64,000 nucleotides of DNA from Alistipes sp. Its GTDB lineage: Bacteria > Bacteroidota > Bacteroidia > Bacteroidales > Rikenellaceae. The stretch's first letter is position 1. Each line of letters begins with the position of its first letter. A program made the position numbers and the translations under genes. Of this stretch, positions 16,967 through 25,434 are shown piece after piece. The stretch is taken from contig JAFQHI010000026.1 of NCBI GenBank assembly GCA_017398045.1, positions 163,513 through 227,512 on the forward strand. Reading direction: 5' to 3'. The notes under the pieces were generated by a model, which searched no databases, was not told the DNA's origin, and saw nothing but the letters and a program-made list of their open reading frames with translations.

Positions 16967-17149
16967 GTTGTTTAGTTTGTTTTTTATGGTTAATTGTTTG
17001 TTCGTAGCACAATGAGTCGCAAAGATAGACAATCTTTGTTAAAAATAGGTATATAAAGCCGAAAAAATCGGACGAACAGCCCGATTCTTGTGATGAACGG
17101 CACCGAACAACCCCGATGTAGGGCGGAAAAGGGTTGCTAAAAGGGATTA

Positions 17150-17335
17150 AGGCGACGAATGGAGATTAAAGGTGACTAAAGGTGACTAAAGGTGACTAAA
17201 GGTTGCTAATGGAGTTTCAACTTTCAACGCTCAACGCTCAACTTTCAACTCTCAACGCTCTCTCTCCTCTTTGCTCTTTCCTCTTTCCTCTTTCCTCTTT
17301 CCTCTTCGCTCTTTGCTCTTTGCTCTTTAACCCAC
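17150..17335. repeat. Word-repeat tract (TGACTAAAGG, TTTCAACGCTCAAC, CTCTTTCCTCTTT)
   Basis: Three perfect copies of GTGACTAAAG, then a run of TTTCAAC/GCTCAAC words, then about 80 bases of CTCTTTGCTCTTTCCTC words. These fill the gap between the peptide-lipoprotein unit and queG; the rest of the gap (17036-17150 and 17336-17400) shows no gene. Confidence 0.82.
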
Positions 17336-17402
17336 CTTCGGTGGCTTGACTTTGCTCCGGCTCGGCATCACGCAAGCGTGTGCGCTCGCCTTAATCGCAA
17401 AG

Positions 17403-18326
17403 TTATCTCTTCGCTCTCTCCTCTTCAACATTCTCTTGTATGCGCTTCAATCCGCTGCGGGTGAGCGGAGTAGCGGCGAAGTGTTGTGAAAACGCCTCCT
17501 CGCTCATCGATAACCAATCTTCGGAGGTCATGTTGCGCGGGTCAAAGAGCGGGTCAAAGGCTGCGTGGCGGTGCATCGGGGTGCGACGGTTGTGCGGACA
17601 GCACGTTTGGCAGCTGTCGCAGCCGAAAATCCAGCCGTCAAGGTCGATGCGGGTGGCGGGTTGTCGTTCGATGGTGTGGCAGGCGATGCAGCGGGCGGTC
17701 GATATCATCCGTTCGTTCTCCAAAACCGCCCCCGTGGGACAGGCCTCGATGCAGGCGCGACACGAACCGCACCCGACCCCCTGCATCGGTTGGTCGTAGT
17801 GGTCAAACTGCTCATTGATAATTAGTTCGCAAAGATGCACGAAACTGCCGTAGCGGGGCGTAATGAGGAGCGATTGCCGACCTATCCACCCGAAACCTGC
17901 CTCGACGGCCCACCGCTTCTCGGCCACGGGGGCCGAATCGACAAAGCCGCGTCCCGCAAGGGTTGGGCATCCGCTTTTGAGCGCACCGAATAGCTCGCGT
18001 AGCATCGATTTGAGGGTGGTATGGTAGTCGTGGTTGCAGGCGTAGGAGGCAATCTTGGCGCGGTGGGTCGCCTCGTACCCCTCGCTTATCGCATTTTTGT
18101 AGCTCACGGCGCAGACGATGATGCTCTTCGCCCCCTCGACCAGCAGCGCAGGGTCAAACCGCTTGTCGGTGTTCCGCTCGAGGTACGCCAACGACGAGTG
18201 ATGCCCCGCTGCCACCCAGCGACGGAAGCGTGCGGCATCCTCCTCGAGTGGTCGCACGGCAACCACTCCGCACAGGTCGAAACCGACCCTTTCTGCCGCC
18301 TTTTTCAGCTCCTCGTGTTGTAACAT
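17403..18326 (-). CDS. queG: Epoxyqueuosine reductase
   Basis: Reduces epoxyqueuosine to queuosine in tRNA, the last step of queuosine synthesis, with a cobalamin and two [4Fe-4S] clusters. The N-terminal region carries AKSIIVCAVSYKN and the cobalamin-binding part; DSAPVAEKRWAVEAGFGWIG with KRWA and the general-acid aspartate is the QueG signature. The ferredoxin-like end shows CGSCRACIEACPTGA and CDSCQTCCPHNR. Length 307 matches the short family without the C-terminal HEAT repeats. It starts at ATG 18326 and stands alone. Confidence 0.95.
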   Translation of the reverse strand: MLQHEELKKAAERVGFDLCGVVAVRPLEEDAARFRRWVAAGHHSSLAYLERNTDKRFDPALLVEGAKSIIVCAVSYKNAISEGYEATHRAKIASYACNHDYHTTLKSMLRELFGALKSGCPTLAGRGFVDSAPVAEKRWAVEAGFGWIGRQSLLITPRYGSFVHLCELIINEQFDHYDQPMQGVGCGSCRACIEACPTGAVLENERMISTARCIACHTIERQPATRIDLDGWIFGCDSCQTCCPHNRRTPMHRHAAFDPLFDPRNMTSEDWLSMSEEAFSQHFAATPLTRSGLKRIQENVEEERAKR

Positions 18327-18562
18327 AGACTCGCTTTTGGTTGAATTTTTACCTCCAAAAACACTTTAAGTAGCAATTTTTCGCCCCTAAATAGCGATTT
18401 TCACCCCGTATTTCGTGTTTTTGCCCTATTTCAGGCTCTCTGTCCCTTAAATTTTCCCCTTTGCCTTTTTTGTGCGACCTTTGTCGGGAATCGAGGTGGA
18501 TACTCCGCCCGATTCTTGCAGTGACAAAATTAGTAAAATTTCAAAACAATACCGAAAAGCAC

Positions 18563-20197
18563 ATGGAACATTTTTGCACGATGCTTGAAAACCGTCTGCG
18601 TCGCAACTGGGAGAAGCCCGCGTTGAGTGACTATCGCGGTGAGACCTTTACCAGCGCACAGGTGGCCGAGCAATTCGCCCGCTTGCACGTTCTCTTCAAG
18701 GGCCTCGGCCTGGAGAAGGGGGACAAAATTGCCCTCTCGGGTCATAACTCGGCCCACTGGGCCATGACCTTCCTGGCTGTGAATACCTATCGCGGTGTGG
18801 CTGTCCCCATTCTGGCCGACTTCACGAACGAGGGTATGTTGGATCTGACCCACCACGCGGAGAGTAAGGTCCTCTTCACCGAGCCGAAGAAGTGGGAGGG
18901 TGCCGACCCGACCAAACTGACTCACCTCAAGGCCGTTGTCAATATCGACGACTATTCGCTGCTCTATGCCGCTACGGAGGAGGTGACGGAGGTTTTCGCA
19001 TCGCTCGACGAGCAGTTTCAGAAGGCCTATCCGAAGGGCTTCCGCAAGAGTGATATGAAACTCGCCAACGATAAGCTCGACGAGCTGATGGTGATTAACT
19101 ACACCTCGGGTACGACCGGCTCGCCGAAGGGCATCATGCTCACCGGCCGCAACATCTCGGCCAACATCCGTTTCGGTTTGGATAACATCCCCGTTCCGCA
19201 GGATGCTACGATGATGTCGATGCTCCCGATGGCCCATATGTACGGTCTGGCATTCGAGTTCCTCTATCCCTTCTGCGGTGGTGCGCACGTTACGTTCCTC
19301 GGCAAGACCCCCTCGCCGACGGTGCTGATGGCCGCATTCCAGGAGGTGAAGCCCTATATCCTGATTACGGTGCCGCTCGTGATGGAGAAAATTATCAAGG
19401 GTAAGGTGATGCCCGTGCTGAAGAAGCCCGCCATGCGTGTGCTGACCTCGATTCCGGTGCTGAAGAATGTGATTTACAAGAAGATTCGCGAGCAGATTAT
19501 GTCGGCTTTCGGTGGCAATGTCTGCATGATTGTGATGGGTGGTGCCGCCTTGAGCAAGTCGGTCGAGAAGGTGCTGCGTGCCGCCAAGATTCCCTACACG
19601 GTGGGTTACGGTATGACCGAGTGCGCTCCGCTGGTGGCCTATAAGCATTGGACGACCTTTGTCTCCGGCTCGTGCGGTTGCTGCGTGGATTGCGCCGAGA
19701 TTCGCGTCGATTCGTCGGACCCCCAGCAGGTGGTAGGCGAGTTGCAGGTGAAGGGTGCAAACGTCATGATGGGCTACTACAAGAACGAGGAGGCCACGAA
19801 GGAGGCCTTCACGGCCGATGGCTGGCTGCGCACGGGTGACCTCGGTGTTATCGATGCAGGTGGCAACATCTTTATTCGCGGTCGCTCGAAGTGTATGATT
19901 CTCTCCTCGAACGGTCAGAACATCTACCCCGAGGAGATTGAGGCCAAGCTCAACACGATGCCCTATGTCGGCGAGTCGCTCATCGTGGAGCGCGAGAAGC
20001 GTCTGGTGGCCCTCGTAACGCCCCACGAGGAGCAGATGAAGACGGCTACCGAGCCGGTTGAGGAGTTGATGGAGCAGGCTCGCAAGATGGCCAATGCCGA
20101 GTTGCCCGCCTACAGCCAGATTGCCAAAATCGAACTCGTTGAGGGTGGTTTTGTACACACCCCGAAGCACTCAATCAAGCGTCACCTCTACGCTTAA
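18563..20197 (+). CDS. AMP-forming long-chain acyl-CoA synthetase family protein (first of two)
   Basis: Activates a carboxylic acid to an acyl-adenylate and thioester. The start at 18563 gives MEHFCTMLENRLRRNWEKPA; upstream in-frame codons lie in non-conserved sequence. Adenylation motifs are clear: P-loop INYTSGTTGSPKGIML, the GYGMTECAPLV motif A5, the hinge YKNEEATKEAFTADGWLRTG with GDLG, and the C-terminal lysine region HTPKHSIKRHLYA. It is about 544 residues. A second ligase gene of the same family follows after a terminator, so the pair is tandem but separately transcribed. The natural acid is unknown; fatty acids are most likely by family. Confidence 0.9.
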   Translation: MEHFCTMLENRLRRNWEKPALSDYRGETFTSAQVAEQFARLHVLFKGLGLEKGDKIALSGHNSAHWAMTFLAVNTYRGVAVPILADFTNEGMLDLTHHAESKVLFTEPKKWEGADPTKLTHLKAVVNIDDYSLLYAATEEVTEVFASLDEQFQKAYPKGFRKSDMKLANDKLDELMVINYTSGTTGSPKGIMLTGRNISANIRFGLDNIPVPQDATMMSMLPMAHMYGLAFEFLYPFCGGAHVTFLGKTPSPTVLMAAFQEVKPYILITVPLVMEKIIKGKVMPVLKKPAMRVLTSIPVLKNVIYKKIREQIMSAFGGNVCMIVMGGAALSKSVEKVLRAAKIPYTVGYGMTECAPLVAYKHWTTFVSGSCGCCVDCAEIRVDSSDPQQVVGELQVKGANVMMGYYKNEEATKEAFTADGWLRTGDLGVIDAGGNIFIRGRSKCMILSSNGQNIYPEEIEAKLNTMPYVGESLIVEREKRLVALVTPHEEQMKTATEPVEELMEQARKMANAELPAYSQIAKIELVEGGFVHTPKHSIKRHLYA

Positions 20198-20226
20198 ATC
20201 AGGAGGAGTACACCAATCCAAATCCC

Positions 20227-20269
20227 AAGGTCGCATAACGAAATGAAGCGCGTTATGCGACCTTTTTTT
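20227..20269 (+). terminator. Terminator after the first acyl-CoA ligase gene
   Basis: A 14-bp perfect stem AAGGTCGCATAACG / CGTTATGCGACCTT, 10-base loop, then TTTTT. Confidence 0.92.
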
Positions 20270-20287
20270 ATTGTTTTCACAATAAAG

Positions 20288-20319
20288 TTGCCGAAATTTC
20301 CGATTTTTTAGTACATTTG
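20288..20319 (+). promoter_or_regulatory. Promoter of the second acyl-CoA ligase gene
   Basis: TTG, 21 bases, TACATTTG, leaving a leader of about 45 nt. Confidence 0.72.
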
Positions 20320-20368
20320 TCGCGTGGTATAAGCCACGTAAAGTTAATTTCATAAACCCAATACAACT

Positions 20369-22054
20369 ATGGCATTCAAAACCATGTATGACCTGGTGCG
20401 CCAAAGCATCGAGAAGTTCTCGGACCGCTTGGCGTTTAAGATGCTCGACGGCGAGGAGGTTTCGTTCTCCGAGGTGGGCGAGCGCATCAAAAAGGTCCAG
20501 CAGATGCTTACCTCGGCCGGCTTGAAGCCCGGCGATAAGGTGGCTCTTTACAGCAGCAGTATGCCGAACTGGGGTGTGAGCTACTTCTCGGTCGTAACGG
20601 CCGGTATGGTAGTGGTACCGATTCTGCCCGGCTTCTCGGGCGAGGAGGTGGCCAAGATTCTCGAACACTCCGAATCGAAGGCACTGCTGGTCTCGGATAA
20701 ACTCTATGCAAAACTCCCCAAAGCTGCGGTCGAGGCACTCAACATCGTCATCCGCACGAAGAACCTGAAGGTGCTTTCGCAGCGTGTCGAGGCCGAGGGC
20801 GCAACGGCTGTTCCCCAGCCGAAGGATTTGGCCTCGATTATCTACACGTCGGGTACCACCTCATCGCCCAAGGGCGTGATGCACTCGCAGGAGTCGCTTG
20901 CAATCCATGCCGACCTGTGTCAGAAACTCTTCCCGATTAACCTCGAGGATTCGTTCTTCTCCGTGCTGCCTATGTCGCACGTCTATGAGTGTTCGTTGGG
21001 CCTGATTTTCCCCTTCTCGCAGGGTGTGCCGGTCTATTATCTGGACCGTCCGCCTGTGGCGTCGGCACTGTTGCCGGCTCTGCGCCAGGTGCGCCCGACC
21101 ATTATGCTGATTGTGCCGCTCATCATCGAGAAGATTTTCCGCTCGCAGGTGATGTCGAAGTTCAACGCCAATGCCGTGATGAAGTTCCTTTACGGCATTC
21201 GTCCCACGCAGAAGTTGCTGCATAAGGTGGCCGGTAAGAAGCTCATGGAGGTCTTTGGCGGCCGCTTGCGCTTCCTCGGTGTGGGTGGTGCGAAGCTCGA
21301 TGGCATGACCGAGCAGTTCCTGGTCGATGCCTCGTTCCCGCACGGTATCGGTTATGGCCTGACCGAGACTGCACCGCTGTTGGCCGGTGCGGTGCCTATT
21401 AAGAAGGAGGTTGGTTCGACGGGCGTTGTGGCCCCCTATGTCGAGCTGCGCCTGGATAATATCAACCCCGACACGCAGCAGGGTGAGGTGGTTGCCAAGA
21501 CCCCCTGTCTGATGATGGGCTACTACAAGAATCCGGAGGCTACGGCCGAGGTGATTGACAAGGATGGCTGGTTCCATACGGGCGACCTGGGCCAGTTCGA
21601 CTCGGAGAACCGCCTGCATATCAAGGGCCGTCTGAAGAATATGATTCTGGGCCCGGGTGGTGAGAATATCTACCCCGAGGATATCGAGAATGTGATTAAC
21701 CAGCACGTGACGGTGAGCGAATCGCTCGTTACGGAGTTGGATGGCCGTTTGGTGGCACTCGTGCAGTTCAATAAGGAGCAGGTAGAGCGCACGCTGGAGG
21801 ATTGGCGCGACCAATGGCGCACGAAGAAGGAGGCCATCGAGGCCAAGACCGAGGAGCTTCGCAAGGAGATTCAGGAGTATGTGAACGAAAAGGTGAGCCG
21901 CTTCTCGCGCCTCTCGGAGGTGGTCGAGCAGAAGGAGGAGTTTATCAAGACCCCCTCGATGAAGATTCGCCGTTTCCTCTATAAGAACAACCTCCATCCC
22001 GAACCTCCCAAGGAGGACGAGTCGATTGAACGCGCCGAGGAGATTAAGGATTAA
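20369..22054 (+). CDS. AMP-forming long-chain acyl-CoA synthetase family protein (second of two)
   Basis: A 561-residue adenylate-forming enzyme, paralogous to its left neighbour. Motifs: SIIYTSGTTSSPKGVMHSQE (P-loop), MSHVYECSLGLIFPF, GIGYGLTETAPLL (A5), YKNPEATAEVIDKDGWFHTG, GRLKNMILGPGGENIYPEDI, and a C-terminal lysine in FIKTPSMKIRRFLYKN. A charged extension of about 60 residues (VERTLEDWRDQWRTKKEAIE...) inserted in the C-terminal domain is likely helical and absent from the first ligase. Substrate is not determinable; the two copies may serve different chain lengths. Confidence 0.9.
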   Translation: MAFKTMYDLVRQSIEKFSDRLAFKMLDGEEVSFSEVGERIKKVQQMLTSAGLKPGDKVALYSSSMPNWGVSYFSVVTAGMVVVPILPGFSGEEVAKILEHSESKALLVSDKLYAKLPKAAVEALNIVIRTKNLKVLSQRVEAEGATAVPQPKDLASIIYTSGTTSSPKGVMHSQESLAIHADLCQKLFPINLEDSFFSVLPMSHVYECSLGLIFPFSQGVPVYYLDRPPVASALLPALRQVRPTIMLIVPLIIEKIFRSQVMSKFNANAVMKFLYGIRPTQKLLHKVAGKKLMEVFGGRLRFLGVGGAKLDGMTEQFLVDASFPHGIGYGLTETAPLLAGAVPIKKEVGSTGVVAPYVELRLDNINPDTQQGEVVAKTPCLMMGYYKNPEATAEVIDKDGWFHTGDLGQFDSENRLHIKGRLKNMILGPGGENIYPEDIENVINQHVTVSESLVTELDGRLVALVQFNKEQVERTLEDWRDQWRTKKEAIEAKTEELRKEIQEYVNEKVSRFSRLSEVVEQKEEFIKTPSMKIRRFLYKNNLHPEPPKEDESIERAEEIKD

Positions 22055-22055
22055 C

Positions 22056-22093
22056 AAAAAAGCAGTGATGCAATCGCATCGCTGCTTTTTTTG
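22056..22093 (+). terminator. Terminator after the second acyl-CoA ligase gene
   Basis: Stem AGCAGTGATGC / GCATCGCTGCT (one G-U), loop AATC, A-run before and T7 after. Confidence 0.9.
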
Positions 22094-22094
22094 T

Positions 22095-22207
22095 TAAGAG
22101 CAAAGAGCAAAGAGCAAAGAGGAAAGAGGAAAGAGATTAAAGAGATTAAAGAGATTAAAGAGATTAAAGGCACTTCTTAATCTTTTCACTCTTTGCTCTT
22201 ACCTCTT
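22095..22207. repeat. Word-repeat tract (AGAGCAAAGAGCAAAGAG, GATTAAAGA)
   Basis: AG-rich words then four consecutive copies of GATTAAAGA, then the complementary CTTTGCTCTTACCTC. It lies between a terminator and the next promoter. Confidence 0.82.
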
Positions 22208-22245
22208 TTTATTGTTCCTTTTTTTTTGAAAAATCGGGCAGCTTG

Positions 22246-22276
22246 TTGTTGGTTTGATAAAAAAAGTTTAATTTTG
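22246..22276 (+). promoter_or_regulatory. Promoter of the 22552 beta-barrel gene
   Basis: TTG, 20 bases, TAATTTTG. The element resembles the promoter at 49636-49666 closely, including the TTGTTGGTT start and a long A-tract. The start site near 22283 implies a leader of about 270 nt. Confidence 0.75.
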
Positions 22277-22294
22277 TTTTTGCAATCCATGGGG

Positions 22295-22540
22295 TTGCAT
22301 ACATATTTATTAGTGAAAGTGTTTCGCTAATCCTTATCAAGAAAATTTGGCGATTTTTGGATACGAGGAGGCAATAACACTCATCACCGTTTTTAGGCAT
22401 ACATTCTGTATGTGCTATACGGTGTGGGGTTTTGTTTATTCGTATCCGGGCCACGCCAAATGCCTCTTGATAGATAAACGAACGGCTCCACACTTTCTTA
22501 TTGCCTAAACCTCTTTTGCGGAGTCGGGGAGAGTTATAAA
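22295..22540 (+). ncRNA. Structured 5' leader RNA, copy 1 (candidate novel cis-regulatory motif)
   Basis: Helices seen in the sequence: hairpin 22310-22318/22322-22330; three stacked 8-bp helices 22335-22342/22465-22472, 22345-22352/22454-22461 and 22359-22366/22440-22447; an inner hairpin 22385-22390/22419-22424 capped by 22397-22403/22407-22413; and a 9-bp pairing 22369-22377/22498-22506 that crosses the main stem as a possible pseudoknot or alternative fold. The layout and several conserved loop words match a second leader at 32994-33220. No known riboswitch consensus was recognised. Confidence 0.6.
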
Positions 22541-22551
22541 ACCTTTTTTCT

Positions 22552-23532
22552 ATGAAGAAACTTTTACTAATGGTGTTTGTTGCGACCCTTGTTCCGGTGA
22601 TTGCGTTTTCGCAACCGAAGCACGAAGTGAAAAAGTTGGAAATTACGGCAGAGCCAGGTGTTATGGTCGGCCTGCAAAAGGGGGGTGTGACCATGTTTAC
22701 GATTTCGGCCGGTGTTGGTTCGTGGCTTGATGAGCATTTTTACCTCGGTCTGCATTCGGGAGCCTTCATCCCCTTCAAGGATGGAGTTAAGACCGGTATT
22801 CCGCTCTTTGCCCGCATGGAGTATAAGTTTAACGACTATGATGCTTCGGGCTTCTCACTGCCCTTTGATGCCGGTTATGTCTTTGAACACGAAACGGTGA
22901 ATCTGGGTCTTGTGCCGACCTATACGATTGGTCTGAATCGTTGGTCGAATCTTAAAATCGGTGTGGGTTATAATATTGCCTTGAGTACGCACGGTACCGA
23001 TCCGGGACACAATGCCGTCATTCGATTGGGCTTACAAATGCACGCCCGCGACATACAGCCTAAACCGACCCGCTTTAGCGGTCTGCAATATACTTTAGAG
23101 GGTGGATTGGCTGGTGCCTATGATGGTGAAGTCGGGTATCAAATCGGCGCGGCTTTGACCTATAAATATAATCCTCATTTCAGTTTTGGTGTACAACTCT
23201 CGTATGAGGATTACGAATATTATAGCCCCATGTTTAATTATGGCTTGCGTGGGCAGTATCGCTTGTCGGATAAAAAAGGCTCTTGGTTTGCTAATGTTGA
23301 TTTAGGTTTTTCGCATGTTCCCGATTATGAGAAGAATCTGCCCTTTGTCTTCCCGTCCATCGGGTATTCATGGCGCCTTGCCGGAAATTCCTATTTGAAT
23401 ATCAGTGGAGGCTATCGTATCGGTAAGAAGTTTACGACCGATTCCGAATACGATATAGAAAATACCAATGGCGGTCCATTCATCAAATTATCTTGGACAC
23501 ACACGACCGGTCTTTTCGGTCGTCGCAAATAA
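22552..23532 (+). CDS. Outer membrane beta-barrel protein of unknown function
   Basis: A 326-residue protein with a signal peptide (MKKLLLMVFVATLVPVIAFS) and repeated amphipathic strands with aromatic ends (FTISAGVGSWLDEHFYLGLH, YNIALSTHGTD, FSFGVQLSYEDYEYY, YLNISGGYRIGKKF). An outer-membrane barrel of the general OMP_b-brl type is the best reading; no transport or enzymatic signature is visible. Base composition is noticeably more AT-rich than in neighbours, as in the gene at 33233 that shares its leader type, and may signal separate ancestry. A long structured leader precedes it and a bidirectional terminator follows. Confidence 0.8.
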   Translation: MKKLLLMVFVATLVPVIAFSQPKHEVKKLEITAEPGVMVGLQKGGVTMFTISAGVGSWLDEHFYLGLHSGAFIPFKDGVKTGIPLFARMEYKFNDYDASGFSLPFDAGYVFEHETVNLGLVPTYTIGLNRWSNLKIGVGYNIALSTHGTDPGHNAVIRLGLQMHARDIQPKPTRFSGLQYTLEGGLAGAYDGEVGYQIGAALTYKYNPHFSFGVQLSYEDYEYYSPMFNYGLRGQYRLSDKKGSWFANVDLGFSHVPDYEKNLPFVFPSIGYSWRLAGNSYLNISGGYRIGKKFTTDSEYDIENTNGGPFIKLSWTHTTGLFGRRK

Positions 23533-23573
23533 TCTCGCTTTAAGTTGAATGTGGAGCGTTGAAAATTAGACAG

Positions 23574-23633
23574 CTCAACAAAAAAGGGAGATAACCAACG
23601 GTTCAGGCTATCTCCCATATTTTTTTTGTTGAG
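23574..23633. terminator. Bidirectional terminator between the barrel gene and prfB
   Basis: Inner stem GGGAGATA / TATCTCCC within outer arms CTCAACAAAAAA and TTTTTTTTGTTGAG. Confidence 0.88.
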
Positions 23634-23647
23634 CGGATGAAAGCACG

Positions 23648-23684
23648 ACAAAAAACTTTCAACTTTTAACTTTCAACTTTCAAC
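23648..23684. repeat. Short word-repeat tract (ACTTTCAACTTT)
   Basis: Four to five copies of CTTTCAACTTT-like words run up to the end of prfB; the same words appear near 17220 and, complemented, near 37137. Confidence 0.75.
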
Positions 23685-24789
23685 TCCCTCCGAATTCCAT
23701 CAGGTAGGCCTTGATGAAGGCATCCAGGTCGCCATCCATTACCTGCTCCACGGCCGAGGTTTGAACCCCCGTGCGATGGTCCTTCACGCGCCTGTCGTCG
23801 AAGACATAGGAGCGAATCTGCGAACCCCACTCGATGCGCTTTTTGGTCGCCTCGAGAGCCTGCTGGGTCGCCATGCGCTTGTCCAATTCGCGCTGGTAGA
23901 GCTTTGATTTCAGGATGCGCATCGCATTCTCACGGTTCATGAGCTGCGAGCGGGTCTCCATGTTCTCAATCAGGTACTCGATGGCCTCGCCCGTATCGGG
24001 GTCCTTGCCGTGGTAACGCAGACGCACGGCCGTCTCGACCTTATTCACGTTCTGACCTCCGGCACCCGATGAGCGGAACGTATCCCACTCGATGTCCGAG
24101 GGGTTAATCGTGATTTCAATCGTGTCGTCAATGGCGGGCGATACGAAGACCGAGGCAAAGGTGGTCTGTCGCTTGTTGTTGGCGTTGAAGGGCGAGAGAC
24201 GCACCATGCGATGCACACCGTTTTCGCTCTTTAGGTAGCCATAGGCGAACTCACCCTCGAATTCGAGCGTGCAACTCTTGACGCCCACCTCTTCACCGGC
24301 CTGGTAGTCGAGCATACGCACCTTGTAGCCGTGCTTTTCGCCCCATCGCTGGTACATACGCAGCAGCATCGAGGCCCAATCCAACGCCTCGGTACCTCCG
24401 GCTCCGGCGTTGATGTCGAGGATGGCTCCGAGTTTGTCCTCCTCGTTGCGGAGCATATTTTTCAGCTCCAGCTCCTCAATCAGCGTGAGGGCCTTCGCGT
24501 AGCTCTCGTCCAGCTCCTCTTCGCTCATCACCCCCTCCTTCACGAAGTCGGGCATAAGTTCCAAATCCTCGACAGCCGTGGCCACGCGGTCGTACTCCTC
24601 GACCCACTGCTTGATGGAGGCCACCTTGCGCAGTTGTTCGCGGGCGCGGTCGGGATGCTCCCAGAAATCGGGTTCCTGGGTCTTCTCCTCCTCGTTCTTG
24701 AGGTCGATTCTGCGCTGCTCGATGTCGAGGCAACGGGCCAGCTCCTCACGGCGCGTTACGAGCGATTTGATTTGGTCGGGCTGTATCAT
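23680..24789 (-). CDS. prfB: Peptide chain release factor 2, without the usual programmed frameshift
   Basis: Terminates translation at UGA and UAA. The 369-residue protein has the N-terminal helical domain, the stop-codon recognition tripeptide SPF in RMVRLSPFNANNKRQ, and the catalytic GGQ in SSGAGGQNVNKVETAVR. In many bacteria prfB needs a +1 frameshift at CTTTGAC near codon 25; here the equivalent place reads TGC CTC GAC ATC in one uninterrupted frame (ARCLDIEQRR), so there is no internal stop. It is the last gene of the MATE / cytidylate-kinase-like / prfB set, two bases after the preceding stop codon. Confidence 0.96.
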   Translation of the reverse strand: MIQPDQIKSLVTRREELARCLDIEQRRIDLKNEEEKTQEPDFWEHPDRAREQLRKVASIKQWVEEYDRVATAVEDLELMPDFVKEGVMSEEELDESYAKALTLIEELELKNMLRNEEDKLGAILDINAGAGGTEALDWASMLLRMYQRWGEKHGYKVRMLDYQAGEEVGVKSCTLEFEGEFAYGYLKSENGVHRMVRLSPFNANNKRQTTFASVFVSPAIDDTIEITINPSDIEWDTFRSSGAGGQNVNKVETAVRLRYHGKDPDTGEAIEYLIENMETRSQLMNRENAMRILKSKLYQRELDKRMATQQALEATKKRIEWGSQIRSYVFDDRRVKDHRTGVQTSAVEQVMDGDLDAFIKAYLMEFGGS

Positions 24790-24791
24790 GA

Positions 24792-25421
24792 TTAGTCGTT
24801 GATTTTCATTCTCTTGTTGATGAAGTCGATGAGCAAATCGACCGTTCCTTCCTCGCCCAAGCGGGAGGTGTTAATCGTCAGGTCGTAGGTCGCGGCCTCG
24901 CCCCAGGTACGCGAAGCATAGTAGTTGTAGTATCGGGCGCGTTGGCGGTCCATCTCCTCCATCTTTGCCTCGGCCTCCGTCGCGCTGCATCCCAGGCGCG
25001 AGGTGATGCGACGGATGCGCTCCTCGTTGTCGGCCGTGAAGAAGAGGTTGATGGTGGCGGGGTGTTCGCGCAGGATGTAGTCGGCACAACGCCCGACAAA
25101 GATGCACGATTCGCGCGCGGCAATCCTTTGAATCACATCGCTCTGAATCCGAAAGAGCGTCTCACCCGAAAGGGGCGAGTCGCAGTGGCTGTAATTGCCG
25201 ACAAAGGGGGTGCGGAAGTAGCCATAGAGGGTGCGCAAAAGACCGCGCTGTTCGTCACACTGCTCGAAACACTCCTCCGAAAAGCCGCTTTCGCGGGCTG
25301 CAAGCAGCAGCAACTCCTTGTCGTAGAGCTTGATGTTGAGCCGAGCGGCAAGCTTCTCGCCAATCGACTTGCCACCACTGCCATATTGGCGGCCGATGTT
25401 GATTATCAGATTCTTTTTCAT
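24792..25421 (-). CDS. Cytidylate kinase-like family protein
   Basis: A 209-residue P-loop protein related to cytidylate kinase but distinct from Cmk proper. The nucleotide-binding start INIGRQYGSGGKSIGEKLAA is the typical glycine-rich loop of the family; later segments are IAARESCIFVGRCADYILRE and NLFFTADNEERIRRITSRLG. Its substrate has not been settled for the family as far as I know. It is separated from prfB by two bases and from the MATE gene by 13, so the three should form one transcript. Confidence 0.88.
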   Translation of the reverse strand: MKKNLIINIGRQYGSGGKSIGEKLAARLNIKLYDKELLLLAARESGFSEECFEQCDEQRGLLRTLYGYFRTPFVGNYSHCDSPLSGETLFRIQSDVIQRIAARESCIFVGRCADYILREHPATINLFFTADNEERIRRITSRLGCSATEAEAKMEEMDRQRARYYNYYASRTWGEAATYDLTINTSRLGEEGTVDLLIDFINKRMKIND

Positions 25422-25434
25422 AATGGGGCGTGTG

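Noticed and set aside
22295..22540. tmRNA, 6S RNA or RNase P RNA
   Set aside because: None of the conserved cores of these RNAs (tRNA-like ends, large open bubble with flanking helices, P4 motif) was recognised, and the element is joined to a downstream coding sequence.
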